Shown piece after piece: positions 46,801 to 57,344 of a stretch of DNA of 64,000 nt. The position numbers and the translations under genes were made by a program. The notes below the pieces were generated by a model. The model had not been told where the DNA came from, did not search any database, and was given only the letters and a program-made list of their open reading frames with translations. Position 1 is the first letter of the stretch, and each line of letters opens with the position of its first letter. Where the stretch lies: positions 2,294,001 to 2,358,000 of the forward strand of contig CM037472.1 of the NCBI GenBank assembly GCA_021014325.1, written 5' to 3'. Origin of the DNA: Plazaster borealis (taxonomy: Eukaryota > Echinodermata > Asteroidea > Forcipulatida > Labidiasteridae).

Positions 46801-49800
46801 TTGGGCTTACACAAAAAACACACAATTTTAAGGCATCTTTATGTGAATCATTATATTGTACTTTTAAATATCTTTCCAGCGATATTCATTTCAGAACAAA
46901 TGCTTTTTATAGCCCAAAGTGCCCAATCCGAAGGCAACATGCCCCTTTAACTAATTATTTCGGTGATATAAAATCATTCCATTCTGATCACTGGATGATT
47001 TTCCCCATAGTTACCCGGATGCAACACCTGAGGATCTGGCGTCTTCCGACAACGTCTGCATCATCTGTAGAGAAGAGATGGTCACAGGTTGTAAGAAGCT
47101 TCCGTGTAACCACATCTTCCATACCTCTTGTCTGCGCTCCTGGTTCCAGCGCCAGCAGACGTGTCCAACATGTCGCATGGATGTACTCAGAGCGCCTGTC
47201 GTGGTGGTGAGAGGGCAGCAGAATCAACAGCAGCAACAGCAACAACAGCAAGGTAAGAACAACCTGAGGACAGACAGACAGTCTGCACTGCATTTCAAAC
47301 AATATTTTCGCTTTTGGTTTTAAAGCGATTGATAATCACTTGTGAGAAGTTTTTATTTTGTGTAGGGAAGAGCTGTGTATTGAGAGAGGGTTTATACCAA
47401 GTCATTCTGTTAGAGAGATTTGGATTGTTTGGTGTAGAATCATCTATTGGTTTGTAATTTGTAGTGCAGATAATGTAGTGTACAATTCACCACATGTGGA
47501 CCTTTGGCCTTTACCTTGTTTTTGTCATCTTACTGTGCTTGTAACTGTACCATTTATACCATTATCTTGTGATCTTGTGAGGATTAAATCAAGCTCAGGA
47601 GATAAAGTACATTGTATTGTTATATGTCATCTTGTGAACTTTTATCAAGGCTTGTCTGCTTTATACCGCGAGAAATGTTAGTCTGGTTCCGTGCAAACAT
47701 TGTGGTTGTGACTTTGTATTTCACAATTTCCTATACTTACATGTAGGCCTGCTTATCTTGACCTTCAAGACGAGAGAACAACAGAGGACCGTACCTCATT
47801 CTCTTCCCCCACCCCTTAATTGGCATGGGACTGGTACATTTATAATGCATTTGTTTTTCTTCGCTTGCAGCAATTGTCCACGCATGTTGTTATTTCTTTG
47901 AGTTTGTTTCTTTAATCCTCCTACATTTGGTAACATTTTCCAGCAAGTTGACCAACCATTTTAAATCATACAACTGCACGGGTTTTGTGTGGTAGCACAA
48001 CTGTGCATAGAAAAATTCATATTATGTCTCTACTGTGTAGACGCATTCACCACATATCATAGTGTAGGCTAGGGTACATAGTTTATCTTACAGTCAACAC
48101 CAGAGTGGATGACATTGAATGGTCAGACAGTAGGAGGGTTGACTGTTAGATGCATTCACCACATGATATCACATTGAAGGTTGGCATAGTTTTTCTATCA
48201 TTTCATTCATAAACACAATTTAATGGATTATATTAAATGGTCAGAGAGTAGGAGGGTTGACTGTACATGCATTTACCACATGATACAATATTGCAGGCTG
48301 GTATAGTTTATCTGTCATTCAAAAGCACAGTGGATGATGTTGAATGGTCTGACAGTAGAAGGGTTACTTTACAAATATAAAACACCAGTTAACTGCTGTT
48401 TGTACTTGTACATGTACCACCAGGCTTAACCAAGCTAAAAGTTGTATTTTTCATAACATAGGCCTAAACCATGATTTACTCTGTCATTTTTTATGGATTT
48501 TCTAAATTTGGATAGTTTTGTTTCAAAAGGGCATGTCATTGCAGAAGCTATAGAGTGAACAATTCTGCAATGGTGCATATTTTGTGTATCTGTTGATATT
48601 CACAGATCTGTTCTTATTGTATTTCAGCACCTGCGATGATGCCACCGTTCCCTGGCTATCCATTCTGGATGCCACCTTATCAACCTGGAGCCAATTTCCC
48701 TCAGCAACAGCAGCAGCAATCTCAACAGGCAGCAGCAGCAGCTGCTGCAGCAGCTGCTGCAGCGGGCGGAATACCTCAACGACCACCCCAGGGGCAAGGT
48801 GGGGCGGCAGCCGTTCCAGGACAGGAGGCTGGTGCTGCTAATACTAGCCCATCAGTCACACAGCCAGCTGGTTAGTAACACAACTCTCAGACCCAGAGCT
48901 GCCAACTCTCCCTGATTCTGTAGAAAGTTCCATGAAAATAAACCAATCTTTCCATGTTCTGATGAATAAATTTGAAAATCTCCGTGATTATTGATACTTC
49001 TTCCCTGGTATCTTGAATGTAATTCTAAACATCTCCTTGATTGTTGTACAGAATCTCCCTGATTTCAAGATGCAAATGTTGGCAGCTCTACAGACCTATC
49101 CAAAATAGATTTGTTATTGAACTTGCCGATTTTCCTATACTTTGTAGTGGTTTCAATATTTTCTTATATTTTCTTGTGGCTACAGTGTTTTCTTATATTT
49201 TCTTGTGGTTTCAATATATTTTCTTATATTTTCTTGTGCCAACAGTGTTTTCTTATATTTTCTTGTGGTTTCAATATTTTTTTATATTTTCTTGTGGCAA
49301 CAGTGTTTTCTTATATTTTCTTGTGGTTTCAATATTTTCTTATATTTTCTTGTTGCAACAGTGTTTTATTATATTTTCTTGTGGTTTCAATATTTCCTTA
49401 TACTTTCTTGTGGTTTCAATATTTTCTTATATTTTCATGTGGCAACAGTGTTTGTAGTGGTTTATTTGAATGCTTTAAGGACCGCAGTGGAAATATGGAC
49501 CACAATGGATGATTTTGTGCAATTTTTCTTTGTTGTTTTCTACTTTCATTTATTTATTTCCATTTTTATATTCCTGTTACTGTGTATGTATTTTTGCCAT
49601 ATTCTTGCTGTGTTTTATCCACCAGTGCATGGAAATGTAGACCAAGTGTTCTCACTCACAATGCATTAAGAAAAGTGTGTGAATGCATAATAAATTTTGT
49701 CAAACTCATGTTCATTTTAAGTGCATGAGCCAATTTCATAGCACTGCTTAACGGTAAGCAAATTGTCATGCTAACCATAGCAGACAAAATTGTTTAAGCA

Positions 49801-52800
49801 TTAGCGTATTTCAGAGGTTAGCAGGAAAATTAGGGAGGCCAGCTTGCGTGTTGATTTACACTTACATGTACATGGATTTACATTTTTGTGTCATTCGTTT
49901 GGTTTAAGGTTAGCTTCCTTTTTCCCGTGCTTACAGTTAGCAGCGATATGAAATGGAAACCACACAGTAAGCATAAAATCGGCCGTTAAGCAGTTTTAGG
50001 AAAATTGGCCCCAGGATAAAACGGTTATGAAAAAGAGTTTCATTCCCTTCATTGTAACATTGCTCAATCAATCAATTCTTCTGTCCCCTCCACTTGCATG
50101 TACTTCCCTTGTTAGTGTTTTTATAACTCTCTGTATTCTTTAAGATATACTCTCCTGGAATTGTGAAGTTTTTAATTTGTATGTTTCTCATTTATTTCTG
50201 GTCCTGTTCATGGCGTTGGTATCCTTGAACAAGATACTTCACCACAATGGCTTCCCCCTTTGGGTGGGATGTTAAGCCGTAGGTCCTGTGTGTTGTGCAC
50301 GTAAAAGAACCCAGTGCATTTAGCGCTAAGAGAAAGGGTTTTGCCCCGGTGTTTTCTGGGTTGGTTGGCAGCAGATTGTGCCGCATCACCTTGTAAACTC
50401 TTGCAAGGTGCTATTTAAATGGGTCTCATAATGCAAATTTAGCTTTCATTCAAGTAATAAGCGTTTATGAGACACCCATAGTAAAACACTTATTATATCA
50501 TTACTAATTTTTAACCGATTATCATTTAGTAAGTTTAGATTTTGTATTAGTCTTCTGTGGTCTCGTAACTTATTTGATATTTTATATCTGTAATGAATTG
50601 CACTGTATTTTAAACACAATGTAGCAGTGGTTGACTTTTAATAAGCCAATAACGATATTTATAATGTTAATGATATTAATAATAGTAATAATAATAATAT
50701 TAATGATATTAATAATAGTGATAATAATAATTGCTGTTTGAGGAAATTATCAACATTAATAATTCAACTTAACCTCATACTTTCCTATGATTTATCAGCA
50801 GATGGTGCTACTGCTAGTACCCCAACTAGCCCCTTCACGCCCTCATCAGTACCACCAATGCCCTTTATGATGCCACCTCCACCATTCTTCATGATGCCTC
50901 CATTTAGTGAGTCTTTGTCAATTCTGTCGTTTGATTCTTTCCTGATACCTTGTTGTTTTAAGGGCACGGTAGTGACCATGGGATTGACTTGAGCATTAGG
51001 GGGCACCAAGGTGATGGACCAGGGGAATTACTGGAACAATTTAAGGGCACTAAGGCAATGGACCAGGGGGATTACTGGAACAATTTAAGGGCACTAAGGC
51101 AATGGACCAGGGGAATTACTAGAACAATTTAATGGCACTAAGGCAATGACCAAGGGAATAACTGGAACAATTCAAGGGCACCAAGGCAATACACCAGAGG
51201 AATTACTTGAACAATTAGAGGGCACTAAGGCAATGACCAGAGGAATGACTGGAACATATCAAAAGGCACCAAGGCAATGGACCAGGGGAATGACTTGAAC
51301 AATTTAAGGGCACCAAGGCAATGGACCAGGGGAATGACTGGAACATATTAAAGGGCACTAAGGCAATGACCAGGGGAATGACTGGAACAATTAGAGGGCA
51401 CTAAGGCAATGACCAAGGGAATGACTGGAACAATTTAAGGGCACTAAGGCAATGACCAAGGGAATAACTGGAACAATTTAAGGGCATTAAGGCAATGACC
51501 AAGGGAATGACTGGAACAATTTAAGGGCACTAAGGCAATGACCAAGGGAATGACTGGAACAATTTAAGGGCACTAAGGCAATGACCAAGGGAATGACTGG
51601 AACATAAGGGCACAAAGGCATTGGACCAGGCATGACTGGAACATTTTAATGGGCACCAAGGCAATGACTGGAATAATTTAAGGGCACCAAGGCAATCACC
51701 AGGGGAATGACTGGAACAATTTAAGGGCCCCAAGGCAGTGGACCAGGCATGACTGGAACATTTCAAAGGGCACCAAGGCAATGTCCAGGGGATTGAAGTT
51801 TCATGCCTTGGTGATTTGTCTAAATTGGGTTGTATAAAAGAAACTAGATAACAGTACTGCTGTTTCAAATTTAGCTGGTTCTCTTTGCGATTTGTTTAAG
51901 AGGAAAATTCTATAAAGATGACATCCTCTGTTACCCCTTAACAACCACTTGGCTAACCATTCATCTCTGACTTGTCTTTACTCTCAGCCACCCCTCCCCC
52001 TATGCCACCACCAGACTTTGCTGGTCTGACTGATGAGGAGCTACGTGCCATGGAGGGTTCAGAGAGACACCACTTGGAGGCAAGGATAGAGTGTCTGCGT
52101 GGGATCCACGCTCTGCTTGATGCTGCCATGGTACAGATTCAACAGTACACTAGTGCCTTTGGGGAGTTCAGGTACATTTCACTTCTTCAAGTACCACTTT
52201 AAAAAAAAAAATGTATGCAAGTTTGCCCAAAACAAGGCTAAAAGCCACTCTTGGTAAGGGGCTACAAGAAAATGAAAATAACTCATGGGAGCTGAAGGTA
52301 GGAATTGATATTCCTCTTAGAACAGTCTAGATTGTAGGATGGAGGGAAACATGCATCAGGCAAGGAGTTCCAAAGAGATGCAGTACGTGAAATAAAGCTG
52401 TTGGAATGGCTCTTTGTTTTTTTAGCTTTAACTGTCCTAAGGAGGTTTACAGACTCTGTGTAACTCTAGAATACACAACTACCGTTTTAAACACAATGTT
52501 GAATCTTCCTTGTCCCTTTGGGAGCATGTGATTTCTTAGGATTTTTCCTGATTTCAGGATTTTCTCAAAATCTCCTAGAGCCTTCACATTTTCTTGAAGG
52601 AAGTAAAAGCAATCACCAAAGGGAGAAGGAAGATTCAACATTGTGTATAAACCTGTAGTTTTGTAGTGCTAGTGATGCAGTGATGCACAGAGTCTGTAAA
52701 CGTCCTTAATTTGTAACATTTGGGAGGTTCTGGGTGTGGAATAAGGGGGAGCCCAGGCCTCCAAGCCATTTCTCAGGAATGTTCACATCAAATCTCATCC

Positions 52801-54666
52801 CTGTATAGGTACCCACTCCAACATGCCTCAAAATCTGCCTGATGCTATGCATACAACGGTGAGGTAACCCATGCCACACTTTCCTGTCATTGTATTTGTA
52901 CATGTGATCAATCAGTGCCACTGCAGAAATTGACCGAAGGTTGAGAACCTTATCTCTTACAACAGTGGCCCAAATACTATTGCAATTGAGCACAGACTGG
53001 TGACTTCTCCAGTTTACCACTCTCATTGAAGCACTTTGGGCTATGGCTCTACTCTCGACATCAGCATGTGTGTGCCTCAAAATGCCACATACATGTAGTG
53101 AAAGGTTGGTTGTCTCGAGAAACACACTAATAGTAGGAAAAACTCTGCTGTGGTTGAAACGTGAAGCCACTTACAGTTGTTGCCTTTCTTTTAAGACTCT
53201 TACATAACCTGGGCACAGACTGATTTTTAATTACACCATAAAAATCCAGACCTGCTAAGAACTTTTTAAATCATTTTGTTTGCAGTGTGAATGTTCCTCC
53301 ACCACCCCCACCCGCCAGTCTCTATGGCTTCACCCAACCTACAGCAACCTCCCCTGTAACAAGCACAACACCTACAACCCTATCCACAACTGAAGCAGAC
53401 ATTACAAGTACCACACAAAATGCAGAGTCAGGGGCCATCCCTAAAGTGACATCAACACCATCAAGCTCAGAACAAGTAATAAAGAAAGAAAAAGACTCCT
53501 CAGCTGGTAAGAATTTATTGATATTGTATTTGACTGGGGAAGGGTGGGGTTCCGAAGAATCAAGTAAATGTTTAAAGTGAGCTTTTAACTGAAAACTTAT
53601 GTGTTTAAAATCCAGTCAACTTTTCTTAATGAAATGCTGTTTTTGAGGATTTTGCATACAAGAATACCTTAATTGATTGAGTCCAAAACAGTTTTAGCAT
53701 CCAAGATGATTTCTCACCGCTGAAATGCATTGTCTGTCCATCATTTGGGCGTGTCGTGGCCGAGCGGTTTAGTGCATCGGACTCAAGTTCTGGTTGCTGA
53801 GTCATCAGGGTGTGGGTTCAAATCCCGGTCATGACACTTGTGTCCTTGAGCAAGACACTTGTGTCCTTGAGCAAGACACTTAACTATAATTGTTCTCATC
53901 ACCCAGGGGTAAATGGGTACATGTGAGGGCAGAGATGGTTCTTGTGATTGATTTAGCTTAGTGCGCTGCATACTTTGTAGCACAGGCTGTATACTCCCCA
54001 GGGAGCTGAGATGGTTTAAGGAAGGAAATATATAGCCCAGTCACCAGTGTTTGAAGCGGAATGATCATTCTTTGGAATTGCGCTATATAACAGTCAATAT
54101 TATTATTATTATTTAGACATCTGTACCTTGAAGAATGCTGACTGTGCCAACCATGGTATTTGTAATACAGTGTCAAAACAGTTTGATTTCGTAACCAATT
54201 TCTCAATTGTGATGATCTTGTCACTCTTGGTCAGCTGCTCATGTTGTTTTGACAATCTTTACTATTTGTCTGTACGGGCTGTACAGCGTCCCTGTGTGTC
54301 GGAATTACTATGATTTGTATTTTGCTTACTTATCTTCTCGTACCTTTTGTTGTATTTTACTTCTCCTTTTATGGAACGTTTGCTTGAAATTAATAAATAA
54401 ATAAATAATTGTTAATGATTTCCTCAGTGAGAATGAGAATGTAAAATAACTCTTAATTGCCTTTGTTTTTTGGTTAAGTATAATACAAATCTCGAAATGA
54501 TTATCTTTCTTTCTCAGATCTGACAGCTCTGGACGGTGCCTCTGGCTTCACGCCTCCTACAGAGGGAGAACTTATCCCAGAATTTAATGAGGAAGAAATA
54601 CCGGGGGAACATGACCGTGGTGAAATTAGAAAACGGAGATTACAACGTCTTGAGAGTTCCCCTTGA
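31841..54666 (+). CDS. SYVN1: Synoviolin, ERAD-associated E3 ubiquitin ligase HRD1
   Basis: Multipass ER-membrane RING ligase that ubiquitinates misfolded proteins during ER-associated degradation, with SEL1L as partner in animals. Exons: 31841-31969, 36686-36778, 39598-39750, 40982-41030, 41736-41839, 42933-43059, 44506-44605, 46058-46123, 47011-47252, 48628-48870, 50799-50906, 51988-52171, 53286-53506, 54518-54666. The total is 1968 nt, 655 residues (human 617). Exons 1-7 carry the hydrophobic membrane segments and near-identical blocks such as FFGQLRAAEME, RSWYAVTETCLAFTVFRDDF and TFPLFAIRPMYLAMR. The RING-H2 ligands are C290, C293, C306, H308, H311, C314, C325 and C328. After it come a polyglutamine run, a proline-rich region with polyalanine, the AGLTDEELRAMEG...HLEARIE helix block (human AGLTPEELRALEG...) and a C-terminal RKRRLQRLES motif. 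The start codon has A at -3 and gives the family N-terminus MRGFLLTAAS. Confidence 0.97.
32059..32200. repeat. Foldback repeat between GT microsatellites (SYVN1 intron 1)
   Basis: aaccgaggacttc (32059-32071) is inverted at 32188-32200, with an inner palindrome accgaggacgtcctcg. It is flanked by (gt)n tracts at 32008-32042 and 32219-32238. Open frames crossing it are short and unrecognised. Confidence 0.55.
32240..33885. other. SYVN1 intron 1, left part
   Basis: No exon found. A small hairpin ggactccgtcgcg...ggaggagtcc lies at 32939-32970, and 32425-32475 has a short direct duplication (ataaagatcctttaca). Confidence 0.45.
33895..35071. mobile_element. 1.18-kb foldback element with about 350-bp arms
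   Basis: Flanked by an exact 9-bp direct repeat AGGTAAACT (33886-33894 and 35072-35080). The arms (about 33895-34240 and 34711-35071) are inverted copies starting TAGACCCAGTAAC, with a few indels: an extra 8-bp CTGGTAAC duplication in the left arm and a ggccaccatat insertion in the right. The centre has a tandem array of about 46-bp units containing cacgacattgcacaagtct. There is no coding capacity. The target-site length fits Mutator-type foldbacks, but the class is inference. Confidence 0.9.
35081..36400. other. SYVN1 intron 1, unremarkable
   Basis: AT-rich sequence without recognised repeats, RNA genes or supported exons. Confidence 0.4.
36416..36500 (-). repeat. tRNA-derived SINE head (minus strand)
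   Basis: On the minus strand: gggctagatagctcagttgg tagagtgcc..., an anticodon-arm-like stretch, and B-box ggtacaaatccc. The 3' end does not pair with the 5' acceptor stem, so this is a SINE head and not a tRNA gene. Related pieces are at 57030-57105 and 14140-14215. Confidence 0.6.
37798..38513. mobile_element. Non-autonomous TIR element rich in TATCGCGATA
   Basis: Inverted ends TAAGCTTGGGC(A/G)ATA at 37798-37812 and 38499-38513. Multiple atcgcgat palindromes lie next to both ends (37833-37925, 38430-38462). The flanks share ACATTG a few bases off. About 716 bp, no transposase frame. hAT-like by terminus style, which is inference. Confidence 0.75.
38651..39036. mobile_element. 386-bp near-perfect hairpin MITE in SYVN1 intron 2
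   Basis: The two halves are inverted copies from taaagggacaccatgccttg to caaggcattgtgtcccttta. They meet at ggagtcaa-tttt-ttgactcc (about 38836-38855), so the loop is only about 4 nt. Arm identity is high, with a few small indels. A diverged half copy is at about 46735-46950. Confidence 0.88.
39848..40140 (+). repeat. tRNA-headed SINE in SYVN1 intron 3
   Basis: Head ggccgagcggtttagagcat resembles a Leu/Ser-type tRNA A box; the B box is gggtttgaatccc. The body is gacacttgtatccttgagc, and the tail is gcgcattaat...ctatataagaactttatatt ending in a (TTA)n tract. Confidence 0.8.
40150..40910. repeat. Nested foldback repeats in SYVN1 intron 3
   Basis: Outer parts (40150-40360 and 40690-40900) are rich in alternating gacatcctgagat / atctcgggat inverted segments. 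Inside is a copy (about 40366-40545) of the repeat at 48895-49089. A smaller foldback with perfect 15-bp ends ctacaatcccggcca / tggccgggattgtag lies at 40553-40685. Confidence 0.65.
41238..41610. mobile_element. MITE family B, copy B2, in SYVN1 intron 4
   Basis: Complete copy with ends aaaggtatcgtacacgtttg and aaacgtgtacgatgccttta. The interior is nearly the same as 21889-22252. Confidence 0.85.
41916..42655. repeat. 21-bp minisatellite, about 35 units, in SYVN1 intron 5
   Basis: The unit is attgccttgatgcccctgg plus cc or tc. Alternation of ggcc/ggtc variants gives a partial 63-bp higher-order period in the left half; the right half uses tgttg and tgacc variants. Because 21 is divisible by three, all six frames are open. 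On the plus strand the frame continuing from exon 5 reads IALMPL(V/A). Confidence 0.95.
43241..43450 (-). repeat. tRNA-headed SINE fragment in SYVN1 intron 6
   Basis: The minus strand begins ggccaagcggccaagtgcaa and has B-box gggtttgagtccc and a body with cgtccttcggatgggac. Related to 28900-29060 and 50195-50420. Confidence 0.55.
43830..44480. repeat. SYVN1 intron 6 repeat fragments
   Basis: Fragments of the gctgctta element (43845-43965), a family-C-like block with tcacctgtgaaagtttcagc (44038-44060), and a G-homopolymer near 44400-44410. No exon. Confidence 0.4.
45508..45790 (+). repeat. tRNA-headed SINE, fullest copy, in SYVN1 intron 7
   Basis: A-box-like gttggcgtagtggtatcttt, B box ccggtttgaatcccg, then cactatgtggattgggtttt and a body ending in an aaatgaaat-rich tail. 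Minus-strand relatives are at 15594-15745 and 14400-14535. Confidence 0.75.
46496..46688. mobile_element. GGGCCCAATTTCATAGAGCTGCTTAAGC element in SYVN1 intron 8
   Basis: Complete copy with inverted ends gggcccaatttcatagagct and agctctatgaaattgggccc, about 193 bp. Other copies: 26390-26800, 59497-59688 and 63486-63843; diverged copies at 2015-2248 and 49727-50012. Confidence 0.85.
46735..46950. repeat. Diverged half copy of the hairpin MITE
   Basis: Shares cacaattttaaggcat, gtgaatcatta...gta(c)ttttaa, and aatccgaaggcaacatgccc with the right arm of 38651-39036. No matching left arm. Confidence 0.5.
47011..47252 (+). CDS. SYVN1: SYVN1 exon 9: RING-H2 domain and polyglutamine run
   Basis: Single exon holding all eight zinc ligands of the RING-H2 domain. 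Spacing is C-x2-C-x12-C-x-H-x2-H-x2-C-x10-C-x2-C, the same as human HRD1. It ends in a CAG/CAA tract giving about ten glutamines directly before the GTAAG donor. The repeat is interrupted by CAA codons. Confidence 0.96.
47990..48380. repeat. About 115-bp tandem repeat in SYVN1 intron 9
   Basis: Units with gcattcaccacatgatatca, tgaaggttggcatagttt and ggtcagacagtaggagggtt recur at about 48045, 48150, 48265 and 48340. The same unit forms a second array at 57345-57790. Confidence 0.75.
48628..48870 (+). CDS. SYVN1: SYVN1 exon 10: Pro-rich, polyGln and polyAla region
   Basis: Cytosolic low-complexity exon. It opens APAMMPPFPGYPFWMPPY, then six glutamines, SQQ, about 12 alanines, and a Gly/Pro/Gln-rich end. 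The (CAG/GCA) tract around 48705-48765 shifts from Gln to Ala. Vertebrate HRD1 is also proline-rich here, but the alanine tract is not a family feature I recall. Length polymorphism is likely. Confidence 0.9.
48895..49089. mobile_element. MITE with AGAGCTGCCAAC ends in SYVN1 intron 10
   Basis: Ends agagctgccaact and gttggcagctct are inverted. The interior (ctccctgattctgtagaaag, aatctccctgatttcaagat) matches 40366-40545. Confidence 0.8.
49125..49460. repeat. Minisatellite (about 57-bp double unit) in SYVN1 intron 10
   Basis: Alternates tttcttatattttcttgtgg with tttcaatat or caacagtgtt, about ten half-units of 28-29 bp. Frames through it are hydrophobic and have no family match. Confidence 0.9.
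49700..50780. repeat. SYVN1 intron 10, right part
   Basis: 49727-50012 is a diverged copy of the gctgcttaa element with inverted ends. 50195-50420 is a SINE-body fragment. 50640-50735 is a (TAA/TGA)-rich simple repeat. No exon. Confidence 0.5.
50997..51790. repeat. 43-bp minisatellite, about 18 units, in SYVN1 intron 11
   Basis: Unit ctggaacaatttaagggcac plus (t/c)aaggcaatgaccaagggaatga, with variants carrying ggaccagg. It fills most of the intron between exons 11 and 12. Confidence 0.92.
52438..52708. mobile_element. MITE with GTTTACAGACTCTGTG ends in SYVN1 intron 12
   Basis: gtttacagactctgtg at the left and cacagagtctgtaaac at the right are perfect inverted repeats. Further in, acaatgttgaatcttcc pairs with ggaagattcaacattgt. 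The middle shares sequence with 23940-24060. Confidence 0.8.
52706..53170 (-). other. Antisense 154-codon open frame in SYVN1 intron 12
   Basis: Runs from an ATG at 53170 to a stop at 52706, begins MASRFNHSRVFPTISVF and is mixed in composition, without low complexity. I recognise no domain. It could be the remnant of a mobile-element protein or chance; the position inside an intron next to a MITE favours a remnant. Confidence 0.25.
53752..54115 (+). repeat. tRNA-headed SINE in SYVN1 intron 13
   Basis: Head gtggccgagcggtttagtgc, B box gggttcaaatccc, body with a local duplication of gtgtccttgagcaagacact, and a tail ggaattgcgctatataacag ending in (TTA)n. Same family as 39848-40140. Confidence 0.8.
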
Positions 54667-55190
54667 ATAAAAATCTGTTCAAGGAAATACTAGTTTCAAT
54701 GTTTTCTTATGGGGGGGGGGTGTCAGGCTTGGGAGATAGTGGTTTGGGGGATGTACTGTGGCGATCTTTTGTTTTTATTTGGTTAATTTTGTTTTGGCAC
54801 GATTTAGGATTACATTTTTTTCTTGCAGGGAGTGTTGTGTGTGGTGCTTAGACTTGGGGAAATACCGTCTCAAAAAAGTCTATTTCTAGAATTATACTGA
54901 GAGACGTCTTTCCCTGTCTACTCCACCAGAAGGGAGCAGAGCGTCACATTTTTTGTCGTAATTGATTGTGACATGGTCGGTCTGTACAGTCACAACATGA
55001 CCCCTGTCTGTCCACCCGATACGAAGGTCGTAAAGTTATCAGCGATGTACATGCTTTCCGGCTTGTCTACTAAATGAGATATAATTAGGGGATATTGGGA
55101 TGGGGTCAGGGTCGTCTCATCTGGCCCCTCAGATACCCTTTCCCCCTCTTCCCTGCTCCCCCATCACCGATGATAGGGATTCGTGCATCA
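54667..55190 (+). other. SYVN1 3' flank / probable 3'UTR
   Basis: AATAAA occurs right at the stop codon (54666-54671), too close to be the usual signal. Further sequence includes a G-run at 54712-54720. The real poly(A) site is not clear. Confidence 0.35.
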
Positions 55191-55198
55191 TGACGTCG

Positions 55199-55475
55199 GC
55201 TCAGTGCTATGAGGTCATTAATTGCAATTTCATACTCATAATGATCAAACGGTCATTAAATGAAAAATGTGTATCAATTTGAACAAAAATTAATCAAAAT
55301 CAATGTTTTACTTAGTAAGTTAATGTTTCCTTTTGCCAAACAAATGCTTTGAAGACCACTCTTGATCAATTATCCCCATTTTTACCAGGAGCTCCAAAGT
55401 ATGCAAAAGTAATTTTATGAAATCCATATAAATTGCACTAATGACCTTATAGTCCTGAGCAGACGATGAGTGAGT
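55199..55475. mobile_element. MITE with GCTCAGTGCTATGAGGTCAT ends
   Basis: The left end gctcagtgctatgaggtcat is inverted at the right (atgaccttatagtcctgagc) with a few mismatches. The interior is shared with 16594-16868. Confidence 0.8.
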
Positions 55476-56360
55476 CAAAGATGTTGTAAATGCTAGAGTT
55501 TCATGAATCTACAAAAAATACTGCGATCCGGTGACCTCTGGCCTGATGAATGATAAACACATCCCAAAAAGTGTTAATCATTTTTTACTTCTACATGTAT
55601 CTCTCCCGAATAACAGCTAAATAACATGCAGACAAGTCAGTCTCTTGCTAGAAACAATTGGTGAGTTCAATTAGCTTCCCTGGCTCGACCCCAGTGTGCT
55701 CATGTGCCAGCCGAGCCCCTAACAAGAGCTAATCGAACACCAACTTCCCCCAGCAATCACACCAATGCATCTTCAGACAGCCGACTCGGAACGACTTTCA
55801 TTGTGTGCGTTACGTCCGAAACTTTTCGTGGATTCACGAAAAGATCGTAAAATAATTATTCTCAAGGTAAAACTCCAATGTTAAATTATTTTACAAGCCC
55901 ACGTTGATACAAAAGTAGGCATATACGAATAACGAAGTAGTTGATGCGCACAAAGTGGCTGGTTTAAAGGTGAACATGTGTGTCAAACTTACTGAAAGTG
56001 TCTTGCTGAATTATATACAAAATGGTGGCCATTGAGAAAGTTTTTTGTTGCAATAATGACGTCAAAGCTACTTGAATGCACTGGGGTCAGACCTGGGTCG
56101 ACCCGGGGAAGCTCATCGACCACACCCAATACTGTGTTATGCTGCAATCTTGGACCGACAAATCTGTCAAATTATGATAGCCCTTGTGATGGGGCTGATA
56201 ACTTGTTTGTCTTTTATATCAAGTTTGTGTGATCTTAACATACATTGGGAATGGACGCATATGTGGGTTGTCTTGGTTTACTGTCGACCATGTTGTTACA
56301 GGTTTTATTAAGTGAAACATGGTAACAGATTAAATTAGTTATACTAGGTTTGTTTTCATC
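55476..56360. other. Intergenic, no supported gene
   Basis: Contains a short perfect hairpin cttttcgtggattcacgaaaag (about 55817-55838). No exons or repeats from the window recognised. Confidence 0.4.
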
Positions 56361-56745
56361 TTAAAGGGATTGTATACGTTTGGTAATTGGAACCCACTGT
56401 TTGTGTCAATCCTATATAGTTGTAGATATATACCATAAAACTAACCTGTGAAAAGTTCATTTCAAAAGGTGGTTGCGTTTTTGAGAAATGTCCGAAAAGT
56501 TGGAGCGGTTATGTCCACGCAGGAAGAATATTCTGCAATTGGAATACACAATCGTTTCTGACAGAAACGCTTCTCAAATTCAATTGTTTGTTGAATAAAA
56601 ACTAATATCTTTTTCCATAACCACTACATTACTTCAAAGTGAAATGTCTCTCAACCTGCTTTATACTACCAGAAGCTGTTGTACCTAGTAAGTTTTTATT
56701 GCCATTAATTTTATGAGTAATTACCAAACGTTTACAGACCCTTTG
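56361..56745. mobile_element. MITE family A, copy A3
   Basis: Ends ttaaagggattgtatacgtt and accaaacgtttacagaccct are inverted. The interior is the reverse orientation of 11559-11937 (tttcaaaaggtggttgcgtt, gttatgtccacgcaggaaga). Confidence 0.85.
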
Positions 56746-57029
56746 ACCAACGTCCATAACTCAAATGACCTCAATCCAGTTTCGTTCCTGCATGTAAATT
56801 TACAGAATGTTCATAGAATCGAAGGAAAAAGAAAATTATGAAAAAATAATTTTAAAAACATAATAATAAATACAAAATATCAAGTGATAAACAACAAGGG
56901 AAAATGACTAGGTAAATTTTAAGTAATTTAGGGTCGTACATTTTGTGTGTGATCCCTGGCTATGTTATGGCAGTCATAGGTTGAATGACTTCTGAAAGGT
57001 ACCCTAAACAAAGTTTTTACAATATAGGG

Positions 57030-57110
57030 AGACCGCCAGCAGTTGGGCTAGAGCGCCTGCACAATAATCCGGAGGTCGATGGTTCAAGTCCCGCTCTACT
57101 TAATTTGTTA
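57030..57110 (+). repeat. tRNA-derived SINE head
   Basis: gggctagagcgcctgcacaa then taatccggaggtcgatggtt and caagtcccgctct, like the minus-strand head at 36416-36500. Confidence 0.5.
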
Positions 57111-57344
57111 TTGTTCAACCCAAAATTAAATTAAAAAACAACCACATTTATATCTCTTAGGTGGACAGTTTAAGGAAGCAAATATCATTATGTTCAGATA
57201 TAATTTAATTTTTACCTGAAACTTATGTTAATTTCCAAGGGTTAAGAAATACAGACCAAACAGAAGTCTCCATTATTAGAGGTGTTCCGTGTCTCTTTCC
57301 ATACCAGTGACTTTAACAACTCCGCACATAATGAACTGTGTAAA

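Noticed and set aside
49041..49669. Overlapping plus-strand frames of 130-154 codons rich in Phe/Ile/Tyr
   Set aside because: They are readings of the tttcttatattttcttgtgg minisatellite in three frames, inside SYVN1 intron 10.
52137..52203. Extension of SYVN1 exon 12 past the GTACAT donor to the stop at 52202
   Set aside because: The HRD1 frame continues correctly only by splicing AG|T to 53286; the read-through adds 10 unrelated residues.
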